From an uncultured Bifidobacterium sp. (GTDB lineage: Bacteria; Actinomycetota; Actinomycetes; Actinomycetales; Bifidobacteriaceae), in contig NZ_CASEXV010000039.1 in NCBI RefSeq assembly GCF_949292005.1, forward strand, positions 1-6,186: a DNA stretch of 6,186 nucleotides, written 5' to 3'. The notes beneath the pieces were generated by a model, which was not told where the DNA came from, searched no databases, and saw only the letters and a list, made by a program, of their open reading frames with translations. Made by a program: the position numbers and the translations under genes. Numbering within the stretch: position 1 is the stretch's first letter; every line of letters begins with the position of its first letter. Positions 1 through 6,186 of the stretch are shown here, one piece after another.

Positions 1-967
1 TAGTCGTCCGGCAGGTAGGTGGTGGTCTCGCCGATCCCCTCGCGCAGGCATGCGGCGGCCTGGTTGAGTTTCCTCCGTTCCATCTGCCGGGCCACGCTCT
101 CGGCCTTGGCCGATGCGGCCTGACGGGTTTCGGACGCGAACACGGCCTTCAATGCGTCGACGGCCCACTTCGTGTGGCGGCGGGAGACCTTCGAGAGCAC
201 GTTTCCTCCGAAATGCACCATGGAGCGCTGATGGCGCGCCTCGGGCAGCGGCCCGCCAATAGCGGTGACCAGGCCGGCGCATCGATCGCCCACCACCAGA
301 CGCACCCCCGTCAACCCCCGTGAGATCAGCGAAGAAACGAACGAGCTCCAGCTTGCCGCGTCCTCCTTCATGCCCTCACCAACGCCGATGACCTCCCGGC
401 GGCCGTCCACACCGACGCCGATGGCGACCGGCACGCCCGCGTTCTCCACGGCGCCACCCCGGGAACGTTGATGCCACACACCATCCATGAACACGTACGG
501 GTACGCCTGCCCCAACGGCCTGGTACGCCACCGGTCGATGTCCGCGCACACGTGCCTCAACTGGTCCGAGAGGGTCCGCGAGGGCATTCTCTCGCCCTAC
601 AGGGCCTGGCCTGATGTCATCCACCCGTCTGGTGCTGACACCGGCCGGATGCATCCCGATCAGCGCCTCCTCGACCGGCTCCTCGCGACGCCGGTACCGT
701 TCGATGACCGCGGACTCGAAGAGCGCGCCCCTGAGCTTGGGCACCCTCACCGAGAGCTTGCCCGCCTTCACGGTCAGGTCACGCTCGTAATGGCCGGAAC
801 GATACGCCCTGCGATCCGTGGAACGCTCGTATCCGGCGGCACCCGTCGGCTCGTCGGCCTTCCGCGTCCAACATCCTGTTCAGGATCCGGGTGACCTTCT
901 CGCTCACCATCCGATCCAACTGGGTCTCGAACATGGCCTGATTGACCTGTAGAATTTGCCTGGGCAT
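1..967 (-). pseudogene. IS256-family (Mutator) transposase, frameshifted and partial
   Basis: This is a DDE transposase that would cut and integrate the surrounding IS. Start ATG is at 965-967 (MPRQILQ); its ribosome binding site is weak. The family sequence is spread over three minus-strand frames. The N-terminal part (967 to about 859) holds MVSEKVTRILNRMLDAE. The middle part (about 858 to 611) holds VKAGKLSVRVPKLRGALFES and ends near STRRVDDI. The C-terminal part (about 610 to 1) holds YPYVFMDGVWH, VVGDRCAGL and ETTTYLPDDY. The shifts fit one extra base in a GGCC at 856-859 and one in a GGCC at 608-611. Just after the second, CTA at 597-599 reads as TAG where the family has Trp. The first catalytic Asp is at 483-485 and the second at 285-287; the catalytic Glu would lie off the left edge. 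The family motif HQRC-x-VH-x-x-RN reads HQRSMVHFGGN at 201-233, losing Cys and Arg. About 320 of roughly 400 residues are present. It cannot be active as sequenced. Confidence 0.88.
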
Positions 968-1081
968 GGTTTCGTCGCCTGCTTTCCAATAGCGGCTGAT
1001 GTTTGGCGACTGAAATCGCACACAGGCGACAGACCATGCTCCACCACCTCAAAACAACCCAACCAATTTGCTCAAAAAACC
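1..1081 (-). mobile_element. IS256-family insertion sequence remnant (right part only)
   Basis: The left sixth of the window is an IS256 (Mutator-like) element read on the minus strand. Its transposase start lies at 967 and the coding part leaves the window at base 1, so the distal end and its terminal inverted repeat are not visible. Bases 968 to about 1081 are the non-coding leader between the transposase start and the element end; they are AT-richer near 1050-1080 and carry no open gene that I recognise. The outer boundary is inferred: recognisable LplB permease sequence resumes by 1091 at the latest, so the element ends somewhere between about 1030 and 1091. I could not pair terminal repeats or see a target-site duplication, because the other end is outside the window. 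The element was probably inserted into, or recombined with, the permease gene on its right. Confidence 0.75.
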
Positions 1082-1726
1082 GGGCGTTATCTGGGTTTCC
1101 TCGCGCCGATAATCCTCGCGCTGCTGATCAACCAGATCGGCAACGCGAAGGTCAAGGGATTCGTGCAGACGATCACCTATATGCCGCATTTCATATCGAC
1201 CGTGGTGATGGTTTCGATGATCAACATCTTCCTCGCTCCTCAGACGGGAATACTCGGGCGCTTCTTCGGACAGACCAGCCTGATGGGGAATCCGAACGCC
1301 TTCACGCCGATCTACTGGATCTCCGAGGTCTGGCAGCATATGGGATGGAACTGCATCATCTACCTGGCCGCGCTTTCATCGGTCGACATGGCTTTGTAAG
1401 AGGCGGCCAAAATCGACGGCGCAGGGCGACTCCAGCTCATCAGATATGTTGATTTTCCGGCGATCATGCCCACCGTGGGGGTTCTGCTCATCCTCAACAT
1501 GGGGTCGGTGCTGGGCGTCGGATTCGAGAAGGTCTGGCTGATGCAGAACACGCTGAACGTCACCGCGTCCGAGGTCATATCCACCTACACCTACCGCATC
1601 CGCATACTGGACAACCAGTTCTCGTACTCCACGGCGATAGGTCTGTTCAATTCGATTATCAACTTCTTCTTCCTGGTCCTCGCGAACTCCATCGCCAAGA
1701 GGACCAGCAACACAAGCATCTTCTAG
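1082..1726 (+). pseudogene. LplB-type sugar ABC transporter permease, 5'-truncated with in-frame stop
   Basis: This is the remains of the first of two CUT1-family inner-membrane permeases that import oligosaccharides. Family sequence is recognisable from LGFLAPIILALLINQIG (from 1091) through FVQTITYMPHFIS (1160-1200), typical LplB text, to the natural C-terminus ending NTSIF before TAG at 1724-1726. About 210 codons survive of roughly 300-320, so the N-terminal cytoplasmic part and first membrane helices are missing, replaced by IS sequence. A TAA at 1397-1399 stands where homologues read ALYEAAKIDGAG, that is Tyr to stop by one base change. It falls directly before the EAA loop that contacts the ATPase. 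The same frame stays open on both sides of the TAA, so this is a nonsense mutation, not a frameshift. An ATG at 1466 could in principle restart an 86-codon tail, but it has no good ribosome binding site and would lack the EAA loop. The downstream partner permease is intact. Confidence 0.85.
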
Positions 1727-1730
1727 GAGG
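1725..1730 (+). promoter_or_regulatory. Ribosome binding site of the LplC-type permease, overlapping the lplB stop
   Basis: AGGAGG sits nine bases before the ATG at 1740 and fixes that start. Its first two bases are the last two of the TAG that ends the broken lplB frame at 1724-1726, the arrangement of two translationally coupled genes. With translation of lplB now stopping at 1397, any such coupling would be weakened. Confidence 0.8.
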
Positions 1731-1739
1731 ACGGTCATC

Positions 1740-2714
1740 ATGTCAAGCATTGCGCGTCGTGGGGCTGGGGATGTTCCCGCTCCGAAGGCCGACACTGTGA
1801 ATGTTCCATGGAATCCGCATGTCAGGCAGAGCAAGACCACCGCGGATTGGATCGTTGACGGGATGATAGCCCTCATCATCACGGTGATCGTCCTAGGCGT
1901 TCTCTATCCGTTGTGGTTCATCATCATCGCCTCGTTCTCCGATCCGACCGCCGTGTCCACCGGGCAGGTGCTTCTGCTGCCCAAGGGAATCAATCTGACG
2001 GGATACTCGAAGCTCATCAGTGATTCGAGGATCTGGATCGGATACAAGAACACGATCATCTATTCCGTTCTGGGAACCGCACTGAACCTGGTCGTCACGA
2101 TCCCCGCATCCTTCGCGTTGTCGCGTCCTGAGTTCAAGCCTCGCCGGATCATCATGTTCCTCGTGGCATTCACCATGTTCTTCAGCGGAGGACTGATCCC
2201 CACCTACCTGCTCATGAAGCAGCTGGGACTACTCAACAGCATGTGGGTGTTCATCCTCCCCGGCGCCTTCAACGCCTTCAACATGATCATCGCCCGCTCG
2301 TTCTTCGAAACCAGCATTCCTGAGGAGCTGCGCGACGCGTCCCGCGTTGACGGTCTGTCGTATTTCGGCTTCTTCTGGAAGATCGTGATACCGCTGTCCA
2401 GCGCCATCATCGCGGTCATTGGTCTGTATTATTTCGTCGGACATTGGAACGACTACTTCACGGGCCTTATCTACATACGAGATCAGGACAAGCAGCCTTT
2501 GCAGAACGTCCTGCAGATGATTCTCCTCGCCAACCAGACCAGTCCGGGATCGTCGTCGTCGATGGCGGGAATGACCGCGGCGCAGTCCCAGAACTTCGCC
2601 GATCAGATCAAATTCGGCATCATCATCGTCTCTACGCTGCCGCTGCTCGTGATATATCCATTCCTTCAGAAGTACTTCAACAAGGGCGTCATGATCGGTG
2701 CCATCAAAGGATAG
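1740..2714 (+). CDS. LplC/YtcP-type carbohydrate ABC transporter permease
   Basis: This 324-residue protein is the second permease of a CUT1-type sugar importer, normally pairing with LplB to form the membrane channel. A hydrophilic N-terminal tail (1-36) precedes six likely membrane helices at about 37-62, 103-125, 136-160, 165-186, 216-236 and 289-308. The EAA coupling loop, which docks on the ATPase, reads EELRDASRVDG at 195-205 and continues to the IVIPLS at 215-220. The C-terminus FNKGVMIGAIKG (313-324) and the internal FSGGLIPTYLL (148-158) are typical of this subfamily, as is full length near 300-325. The start is set by AGGAGG nine bases upstream. It begins 13 bases after the broken partner permease and clearly shared its operon. 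No ATPase or substrate-binding protein is in the window; such systems usually use a shared ATPase encoded elsewhere. The gene itself shows no lesion, but without LplB its product probably cannot form a working importer. The sugar imported cannot be read from the sequence. Confidence 0.93.
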   Translation: MSSIARRGAGDVPAPKADTVNVPWNPHVRQSKTTADWIVDGMIALIITVIVLGVLYPLWFIIIASFSDPTAVSTGQVLLLPKGINLTGYSKLISDSRIWIGYKNTIIYSVLGTALNLVVTIPASFALSRPEFKPRRIIMFLVAFTMFFSGGLIPTYLLMKQLGLLNSMWVFILPGAFNAFNMIIARSFFETSIPEELRDASRVDGLSYFGFFWKIVIPLSSAIIAVIGLYYFVGHWNDYFTGLIYIRDQDKQPLQNVLQMILLANQTSPGSSSSMAGMTAAQSQNFADQIKFGIIIVSTLPLLVIYPFLQKYFNKGVMIGAIKG

Positions 2715-2811
2715 ACAAAGCAGGATAGGTTGTTCGGAGATCCGATTCATCCTAGGCCCGCGCCCAGACGCAGACATAGCCCGGTCCGGTGTCCGGAGGC
2801 CCGGTGTCGAG

Positions 2812-2819
2812 AGGAAAGG
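2812..2819 (+). promoter_or_regulatory. Ribosome binding site choosing the DUF624 start at 2828
   Basis: AGGAAAGG lies eight bases before ATG 2828. The same frame also opens at a GTG at 2789, 13 codons earlier, but that codon has no purine-rich stretch at a suitable distance and would add a Gly/Ser-rich leader unlike the family. The ATG is therefore preferred. Confidence 0.6.
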
Positions 2820-2827
2820 TGGGGAGC

Positions 2828-3469
2828 ATGAGAGGATTCGCTCTTGGATATGAGCGGTTGTGCCGTATCGTACTTCTGGTTTTCGTCGTCAACGTGGCTT
2901 TTGTCGCGCATACCCTCGCAGGACTTGTGGTGGTCGGGTTGTTCCCCTCCGTCTCGGCATCATACGCGACGTACCGCACATGGGCTCTGGATGCCGACCA
3001 GTCGTGGGGCGTGCGGCGGTCGTGGACCGTCTTCCACAGGGCCTGGCGGGATGACATCACGTCGGCGAACGCTTTCGGGTGGCCGCAGATGCTTGTGGTC
3101 GTGCTTCTCCTGTGGGATTATTTCCTCGCCAATTCAAATGCGATGGGGGTCCTGGGAATCGCGGTGTCGGGGATTCTTCTGCTCGTCAACGTGCTGGTCC
3201 TGCTGATCTGCGCCGTCTCGTGGGCAGTGAGGTCGAATTTCGACGAGCGCCCGTGGTGGGTGATTCGTATGTCGGTTGCCATGGTCATCGCGCGCCCGCT
3301 GCTTACGGTGATTGTCGCGGCGCTGGTCGTGACGGTGGCCGCGGCCTGGATCAAGTGGCCCGGGATCTTAATGACCTTTGGCCTTGGCGTGCCGATTTTT
3401 CTCATCGTTATGGCGGTCTATTCGTTTGGAGGGCTTCCTGGCATGGATGCGCATGAGAACGCTCATTGA
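2828..3469 (+). CDS. DUF624 (YesL-like) integral membrane protein
   Basis: This 213-residue membrane protein belongs, by pattern, to DUF624, the YesL family. These proteins are small and commonly encoded beside LplB/LplC sugar permeases and glycoside hydrolases; their molecular role is not established. An N-terminal helix at about 12-39 runs into LFPSVSASYATYR (38-50), the family's typical proline-then-Ser/Ala/Thr stretch after the first helix. A cytoplasmic-looking segment with SWTVFHRAWRDD (65-76) matches the family's Phe-aromatic-Arg region. Further helices lie near 86-101, 107-131, 148-172 and 178-199, and a short polar tail ends DAHENAH. The start at ATG 2828 is supported by AGGAAAGG upstream. 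The gene follows the LplC-type permease after 113 bases and precedes the GH31 gene by 142 bases, all on the same strand. That fits one sugar-uptake locus, though the gaps allow separate promoters. Family assignment is from hydrophobicity and local pattern, so it is less certain than for the neighbours. Confidence 0.75.
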   Translation: MRGFALGYERLCRIVLLVFVVNVAFVAHTLAGLVVVGLFPSVSASYATYRTWALDADQSWGVRRSWTVFHRAWRDDITSANAFGWPQMLVVVLLLWDYFLANSNAMGVLGIAVSGILLLVNVLVLLICAVSWAVRSNFDERPWWVIRMSVAMVIARPLLTVIVAALVVTVAAAWIKWPGILMTFGLGVPIFLIVMAVYSFGGLPGMDAHENAH

Positions 3470-3560
3470 CGGTCGGCGCCATGATGTTGCATGGCGATAG
3501 CATAGGCGTGCTCTGCAACGACGAACATGACAAGCAGCGACAAGTGGGGGCGTGGGGTCA

Positions 3561-3572
3561 CGGACATGTCCG
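3561..3572 (+). promoter_or_regulatory. 12-bp perfect palindrome upstream of the GH31 gene
   Basis: CGGACATGTCCG reads identically on both strands and lies 40 bases before the chosen GH31 start. Perfect dyads of this kind can be operators for a dimeric repressor such as those that control sugar loci, but I do not recognise it as a known bifidobacterial LacI-type site. Function is inferred from position and symmetry only. Confidence 0.3.
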
Positions 3573-3580
3573 GATCGCAT

Positions 3581-3595
3581 GACGACCGGGTCGTC
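3581..3595 (+). promoter_or_regulatory. 15-bp odd palindrome next to the GH31 ribosome binding site
   Basis: GACGACC and GGTCGTC form a perfect seven-base inverted repeat around one central G. The right arm ends six bases before the AAGGAG ribosome binding site. It could be a repressor operator. A one-base loop is too tight for a simple RNA hairpin, though partial pairing is possible. It lies eight bases after the neighbouring 12-bp palindrome (3561-3572). Chance in GC-rich DNA is not excluded. Confidence 0.3.
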
Positions 3596-3601
3596 AAGGG
3601 A

Positions 3602-3607
3602 AAGGAG
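3602..3607 (+). promoter_or_regulatory. Ribosome binding site choosing the GH31 start at 3612
   Basis: AAGGAG, within a longer purine run from 3596 to 3607, stands four bases before ATG 3612. The frame is also open from GTG 3552 and ATG 3579, but those starts lack a comparable site. They would also add residues across the two palindromes, which look non-coding. Confidence 0.65.
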
Positions 3608-3611
3608 CGCC

Positions 3612-6152
3612 ATGGCCTCGGGTGATGGTGATGACGTGTGGAGGGATTTCCTGTCTCGGACTCGTCCCGTGATGAGGGACGACGCGGTGGTCCAGGGGGA
3701 TCATTGGCGTGTGGGCGTGCTGTCGGACGCGCTCGTCAGATTGGAGTGGTCGGATGACGGCGTGTTCGAGGATCGTCCGTCGCAGGTGGCCGTCACGCGC
3801 GATTTCGGTTTCACGCCGGACTACGAGGTCTCCCGGCACGGCGGAATCCTGCGGATCGAGACCTCCGCCTTCCGGCTCGAGTACGATATGAGGCCCTTCA
3901 GCCGTGAGGGGCTGAGCGTCACGGCAAAAGGGTCGGACGGGCATGAGAACACCTGGCACTACGGCGATGTCGGCAGGCATGGCAATCTTCTCGGAACGGC
4001 GAGGACCCTCGACCAGGCCGATGGGAGCGTGCCGCTTGAGCAGGGTGTGGCATCGCGTGACGGCTGGGCGGTGCTCGACGATTCCATGTCGAACGTCTTC
4101 GTGGCAGACGGAGGCCGGAGCTCGAATCCCTATGGAGCATGGATAGCGCCACGAGGGGAGGGCGGGGTCGATCTGTACGTCTTCGCCCACGGGCATCACT
4201 ATGCCGACGCCGTGGCCGACCTCTACCGTCTGACGGGACGCACGCCGCTGCTGCCACGCTGGGCATTGGGAAACTGGTGGAGCCGGTACCATCGGTATTC
4301 GCAGGGCGAGTACCGCGCGCTTATGGACCGCTTCGAGTCCGAAGCCATACCTCTGACGGTGGCCGTTCTGGACATGGACTGGCACATTACCGATCCCGAT
4401 CCGGAATACGGTTCGGGATGGACCGGCTACACATGGAACAGCCGGCTTTTCCCGGACCACCGGGCTTTTCTGGAAGATCTGCACAGGCGCGGACTCAAGG
4501 TGACGCTCAACGTGCATCCCCGTGACGGGATCAGGGCCTTCGAGGACGGATACGCCGAGGCGGCGCGGGAGATGGGGATGGATCCGAAGTCCGGACGTCC
4601 CGTGCTGTTCGACCCCACCGATCCGCGTTTCGTGCATGCCTATCTCGACCTTCACCATCGCCTTGAAGCGGAGGGTGTCGATTTCTGGTGGCTGGACTGG
4701 CAGCAGGGCGGCGTCACCCGGCAGAAGGGCCTCGATCCGCTGTGGATGCTCAACCACATCCATTGGCTTGATTCGGGACGGGACGGTCGGTGGCCCATCA
4801 CGTTCTCCCGCTATGCCGGGCCCGGCTCGCACAGGTATCCCGTCGGATTCTCCGGCGACACGGTCGTCTCGTGGAGGTCATTGGATTTCCAGCCCTATTT
4901 CACGGCCACTGCGGCGAACGTCGGTTATGGATGGTGGAGTCACGACATCGGCGGCCATATGCTAGGCGTCCGTGACGAGGAGCTGGAGGCGCGGTGGTAT
5001 TGGCTGGGCACGTTCAGCCCGATCAACCGTCTGCATTCCACGGATTCGGAGTTCTCCAGCAAGGAGCCGTGGAATTTCGCGGAGCCGGCGAGAACCTCGA
5101 TGGTCGAGGCCCTGCGTCTGAGGCACAGGCTCATCCCCTACCTGTACACCATGGACTGGCGTGCCCACGATCAGGGAAGGCCCGTGGTGGAGCCCATGTA
5201 TTGGGAGTACCCCGAGCAGGGGGAGGCCTACGAGTTCCCCGACGAGTACCGTTTCGGAACGCAGCTGGTGGTGGCGCCCATCACCCGTCCGGACGACCAC
5301 GCGATGGCGGCCGGAAAGACCGACGTGTGGCTTCCCTGCGGGCAATGGTTCGATTTCCAGACGGGACGACGATACGAGTCGTCATCACGGGCCGGGAGGC
5401 GGATCGGCGTGTGGAGAAGGCTTGACCGCATTCCGGCGTTCGCGCAGGCGGGCGCGATCATCCCTCTGCAGGACTCCGATGCGTCCTCGACTCGCGGTGC
5501 GGCCAATCCTTCGAGGATCGAGATACTGGCGTTCCCCGGTGCCGATGGCGAGTTCGTCATGCGTGAGGACGATGGACGCTACGACGCCGACGACTCGCGC
5601 ATGGCCGTGTCCGACACCACGATCCGAATGGAGCGTGACAGGGGAGTCATCACCGTATCCGCCGCGTCGGATCCGGGCGTGGTCCCCGAAGTCCGCGATT
5701 GGACCATCACCGTCCGTGGCGCCGCGACGTCCCGCGTCGAGGTCGAAGTCGCCGGAGCGCGCGTGGAGGCGGAGCCGGTCTACGACGAGTCGACTCTGAG
5801 TCTGAGCGTTAGGATTCCCGGCGTCCCCGCGCGCTCCGATATGGAGGTTCGCTTCCTGGATGGCATCGTCGTCGCGGATGACCCGTGGATGCGGGACGCA
5901 TTCGACGTGCTTTACCGGGCGCGTATGCACTATCTCACCAAGGAACAGGCCATGTCGGCCATCAGAGGCGAGGGCAAGGCGGCCGTGGCGTCGCTGTTCT
6001 CGCTTGACCATGGCGCCGGTGTAGGCGATGGAGGTACCGGAGCCGGTGGAGACCGTGGCGCCGGCGCCGACCTGCATGCGGGACACATGCCGATAAGCGT
6101 GGTGTCCGGGTTGTCGGAGGTGCTTCTGCGTGGCGGCGTTACATCGGCCTGA
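3612..6152 (+). CDS. Glycoside hydrolase family 31 alpha-glycosidase, cytosolic, specificity unassigned
   Basis: This 846-residue retaining alpha-glycosidase probably acts on imported oligosaccharides in the cytosol, as no signal peptide or membrane helix is present. An N-terminal beta-sandwich (about 1-205) includes LGTARTLDQADGS and SRDGWAVLDDS. The catalytic barrel follows, from PRWALGNWWSRY (215-226) to about 530. LDMDWHIT (253-260) carries the Asp expected to bind the sugar in subsite -1. The predicted nucleophile is Asp362 in WWLDWQQG (359-366), and the predicted acid/base is Asp416 in GFSGDT (412-417). WWSHDIGGHM (441-450) and RLHS (473-476) are typical GH31 elements. C-terminal beta domains follow, with a DUF5110-like stretch at about 635-665 (EILAFPGADG, EDDGRYDADDS). 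A Gly/Ala/Asp-rich low-complexity segment (801-820) interrupts the helical tail. The WLDWQQG form differs from the WxDMNE of classical alpha-glucosidases and the KTDFGE of many alpha-xylosidases, so the substrate is open: alpha-glucoside, xyloside, galactoside or N-acetylgalactosaminide are all conceivable. The AAGGAG four bases upstream supports ATG 3612. Confidence 0.93.
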   Translation: MASGDGDDVWRDFLSRTRPVMRDDAVVQGDHWRVGVLSDALVRLEWSDDGVFEDRPSQVAVTRDFGFTPDYEVSRHGGILRIETSAFRLEYDMRPFSREGLSVTAKGSDGHENTWHYGDVGRHGNLLGTARTLDQADGSVPLEQGVASRDGWAVLDDSMSNVFVADGGRSSNPYGAWIAPRGEGGVDLYVFAHGHHYADAVADLYRLTGRTPLLPRWALGNWWSRYHRYSQGEYRALMDRFESEAIPLTVAVLDMDWHITDPDPEYGSGWTGYTWNSRLFPDHRAFLEDLHRRGLKVTLNVHPRDGIRAFEDGYAEAAREMGMDPKSGRPVLFDPTDPRFVHAYLDLHHRLEAEGVDFWWLDWQQGGVTRQKGLDPLWMLNHIHWLDSGRDGRWPITFSRYAGPGSHRYPVGFSGDTVVSWRSLDFQPYFTATAANVGYGWWSHDIGGHMLGVRDEELEARWYWLGTFSPINRLHSTDSEFSSKEPWNFAEPARTSMVEALRLRHRLIPYLYTMDWRAHDQGRPVVEPMYWEYPEQGEAYEFPDEYRFGTQLVVAPITRPDDHAMAAGKTDVWLPCGQWFDFQTGRRYESSSRAGRRIGVWRRLDRIPAFAQAGAIIPLQDSDASSTRGAANPSRIEILAFPGADGEFVMREDDGRYDADDSRMAVSDTTIRMERDRGVITVSAASDPGVVPEVRDWTITVRGAATSRVEVEVAGARVEAEPVYDESTLSLSVRIPGVPARSDMEVRFLDGIVVADDPWMRDAFDVLYRARMHYLTKEQAMSAIRGEGKAAVASLFSLDHGAGVGDGGTGAGGDRGAGADLHAGHMPISVVSGLSEVLLRGGVTSA

Positions 6153-6186
6153 TGGACAGGACGCCTGATTTGTGGGGCGGTATCCA
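6152..6186 (+). CDS. Possible start of a further gene, overlapping the GH31 stop (partial)
   Basis: An ATG at 6152-6154 shares its first base with the TGA that ends the GH31 gene (a TGATG overlap) and stays open for the remaining 11 codons, reading MDRTPDLWGGI before the window ends. TGATG overlaps are common between translationally coupled genes in one operon, which is the main support. There is no good ribosome binding site at the usual distance: the nearest GGAGG is at 6116-6120, about 30 bases away. The fragment is too short to assign a family. It may equally be an untranslated stretch. Confidence 0.3.
   Translation, partial: MDRTPDLWGGI

Noticed and set aside
1068..1091. Outward promoter at the IS end (TTGCTC followed by GTTATC)
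   Set aside because: The spacer is only 12 bases, too short for a standard promoter.
956..1399. Open frame of 147 codons from a TTG inside the IS into the permease remnant
   Set aside because: It begins antisense to the transposase N-terminus and becomes permease-like only after about 1091, so it is a chance read-through across the junction, without a credible ribosome binding site.
1466..1726. Independent small gene of 86 codons in the lplB remnant
   Set aside because: It is the continuation of the broken permease in the same frame, with no suitable ribosome binding site before the ATG.
2722..2753. Nested inverted repeats after lplC (AGGAT/ATCCT around TCGGAGATCCGA) as a terminator
   Set aside because: The stems are short and interrupted and no T-run follows, so a rho-independent terminator is not supported.
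2730..2758. TTGTTC with TAGGCC 17 bases later as a promoter before DUF624
   Set aside because: The -10 match is poor and the spacing alone is not enough in a short intergenic stretch.
3486..3519. GTTGCA/TGCAAC inverted repeat with an inner AGCA/TGCT after the DUF624 gene
   Set aside because: The stem is broken by unpaired bases and lacks a T-run; it is too weak to call as a terminator or riboswitch.
3594..4832. Long minus-strand open frame of 412 codons opposite the GH31 gene
   Set aside because: It lies wholly opposite strongly recognisable GH31 catalytic sequence; long antisense frames are common in GC-rich genes, and its translation shows no family motif.
5385..6086. Minus-strand open frame of 233 codons opposite the GH31 C-terminal domain
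   Set aside because: Composition is Arg/Gly/His-rich with no recognisable domain, as expected for the antisense of GC-rich coding DNA.

Overview
The window looks like an accessory carbohydrate-utilisation locus from a high-GC actinobacterium, most probably a Bifidobacterium. That assignment rests on three things: GC-rich codon use, the sequence style of the IS256-family transposase at the left edge (which I recognise as a type common in bifidobacteria), and the combination of LplB/LplC-type permeases, a YesL-like DUF624 protein and an intracellular GH31 enzyme. The genus is inferred from memory of these families, not from a database search.

Layout, left to right. About 1-1080 is the remnant of an IS256-family insertion sequence with its transposase on the minus strand. 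The transposase runs off the left edge and is dead: it carries two single-base insertions and one in-frame TAG, and it has lost residues of the conserved HQRC-x-VH-x-x-RN motif. About 1082-1726 (+) is the 3' two-thirds of an LplB-type sugar ABC permease gene. It has lost its 5' end at the IS junction and is also broken by an in-frame TAA just before its EAA coupling motif. 1740-2714 (+) is an intact LplC-type partner permease. 2828-3469 (+) is a DUF624/YesL-like membrane protein. 3612-6152 (+) is an 846-residue GH31 alpha-glycosidase with no signal peptide and a WWLDWQQG nucleophile motif. The last 35 bases may hold the start of a further co-directional gene overlapping the GH31 stop codon.

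How the parts fit. LplB and LplC normally form a heterodimeric channel that works with a lipoprotein substrate-binding protein and a shared MsmK-type ATPase, neither of which is in the window. The imported oligosaccharide would then be trimmed in the cytosol by the GH31 enzyme. Here the IS has apparently separated the operon from its upstream part (promoter, likely binding protein, 5' end of lplB), and lplB has a second lesion. The transporter is therefore probably non-functional, while LplC, DUF624 and GH31 remain open and well formed. This looks like an early stage of operon decay, or a case where a different transporter now feeds the GH31 enzyme.

I found no tRNA, rRNA, CRISPR array, convincing promoter or rho-independent terminator. 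I do not see a clearly new biological system. The most noteworthy points are the double lesion in lplB beside an intact lplC, the unassigned specificity of the GH31 enzyme, and a pair of perfect palindromes just upstream of its ribosome binding site.
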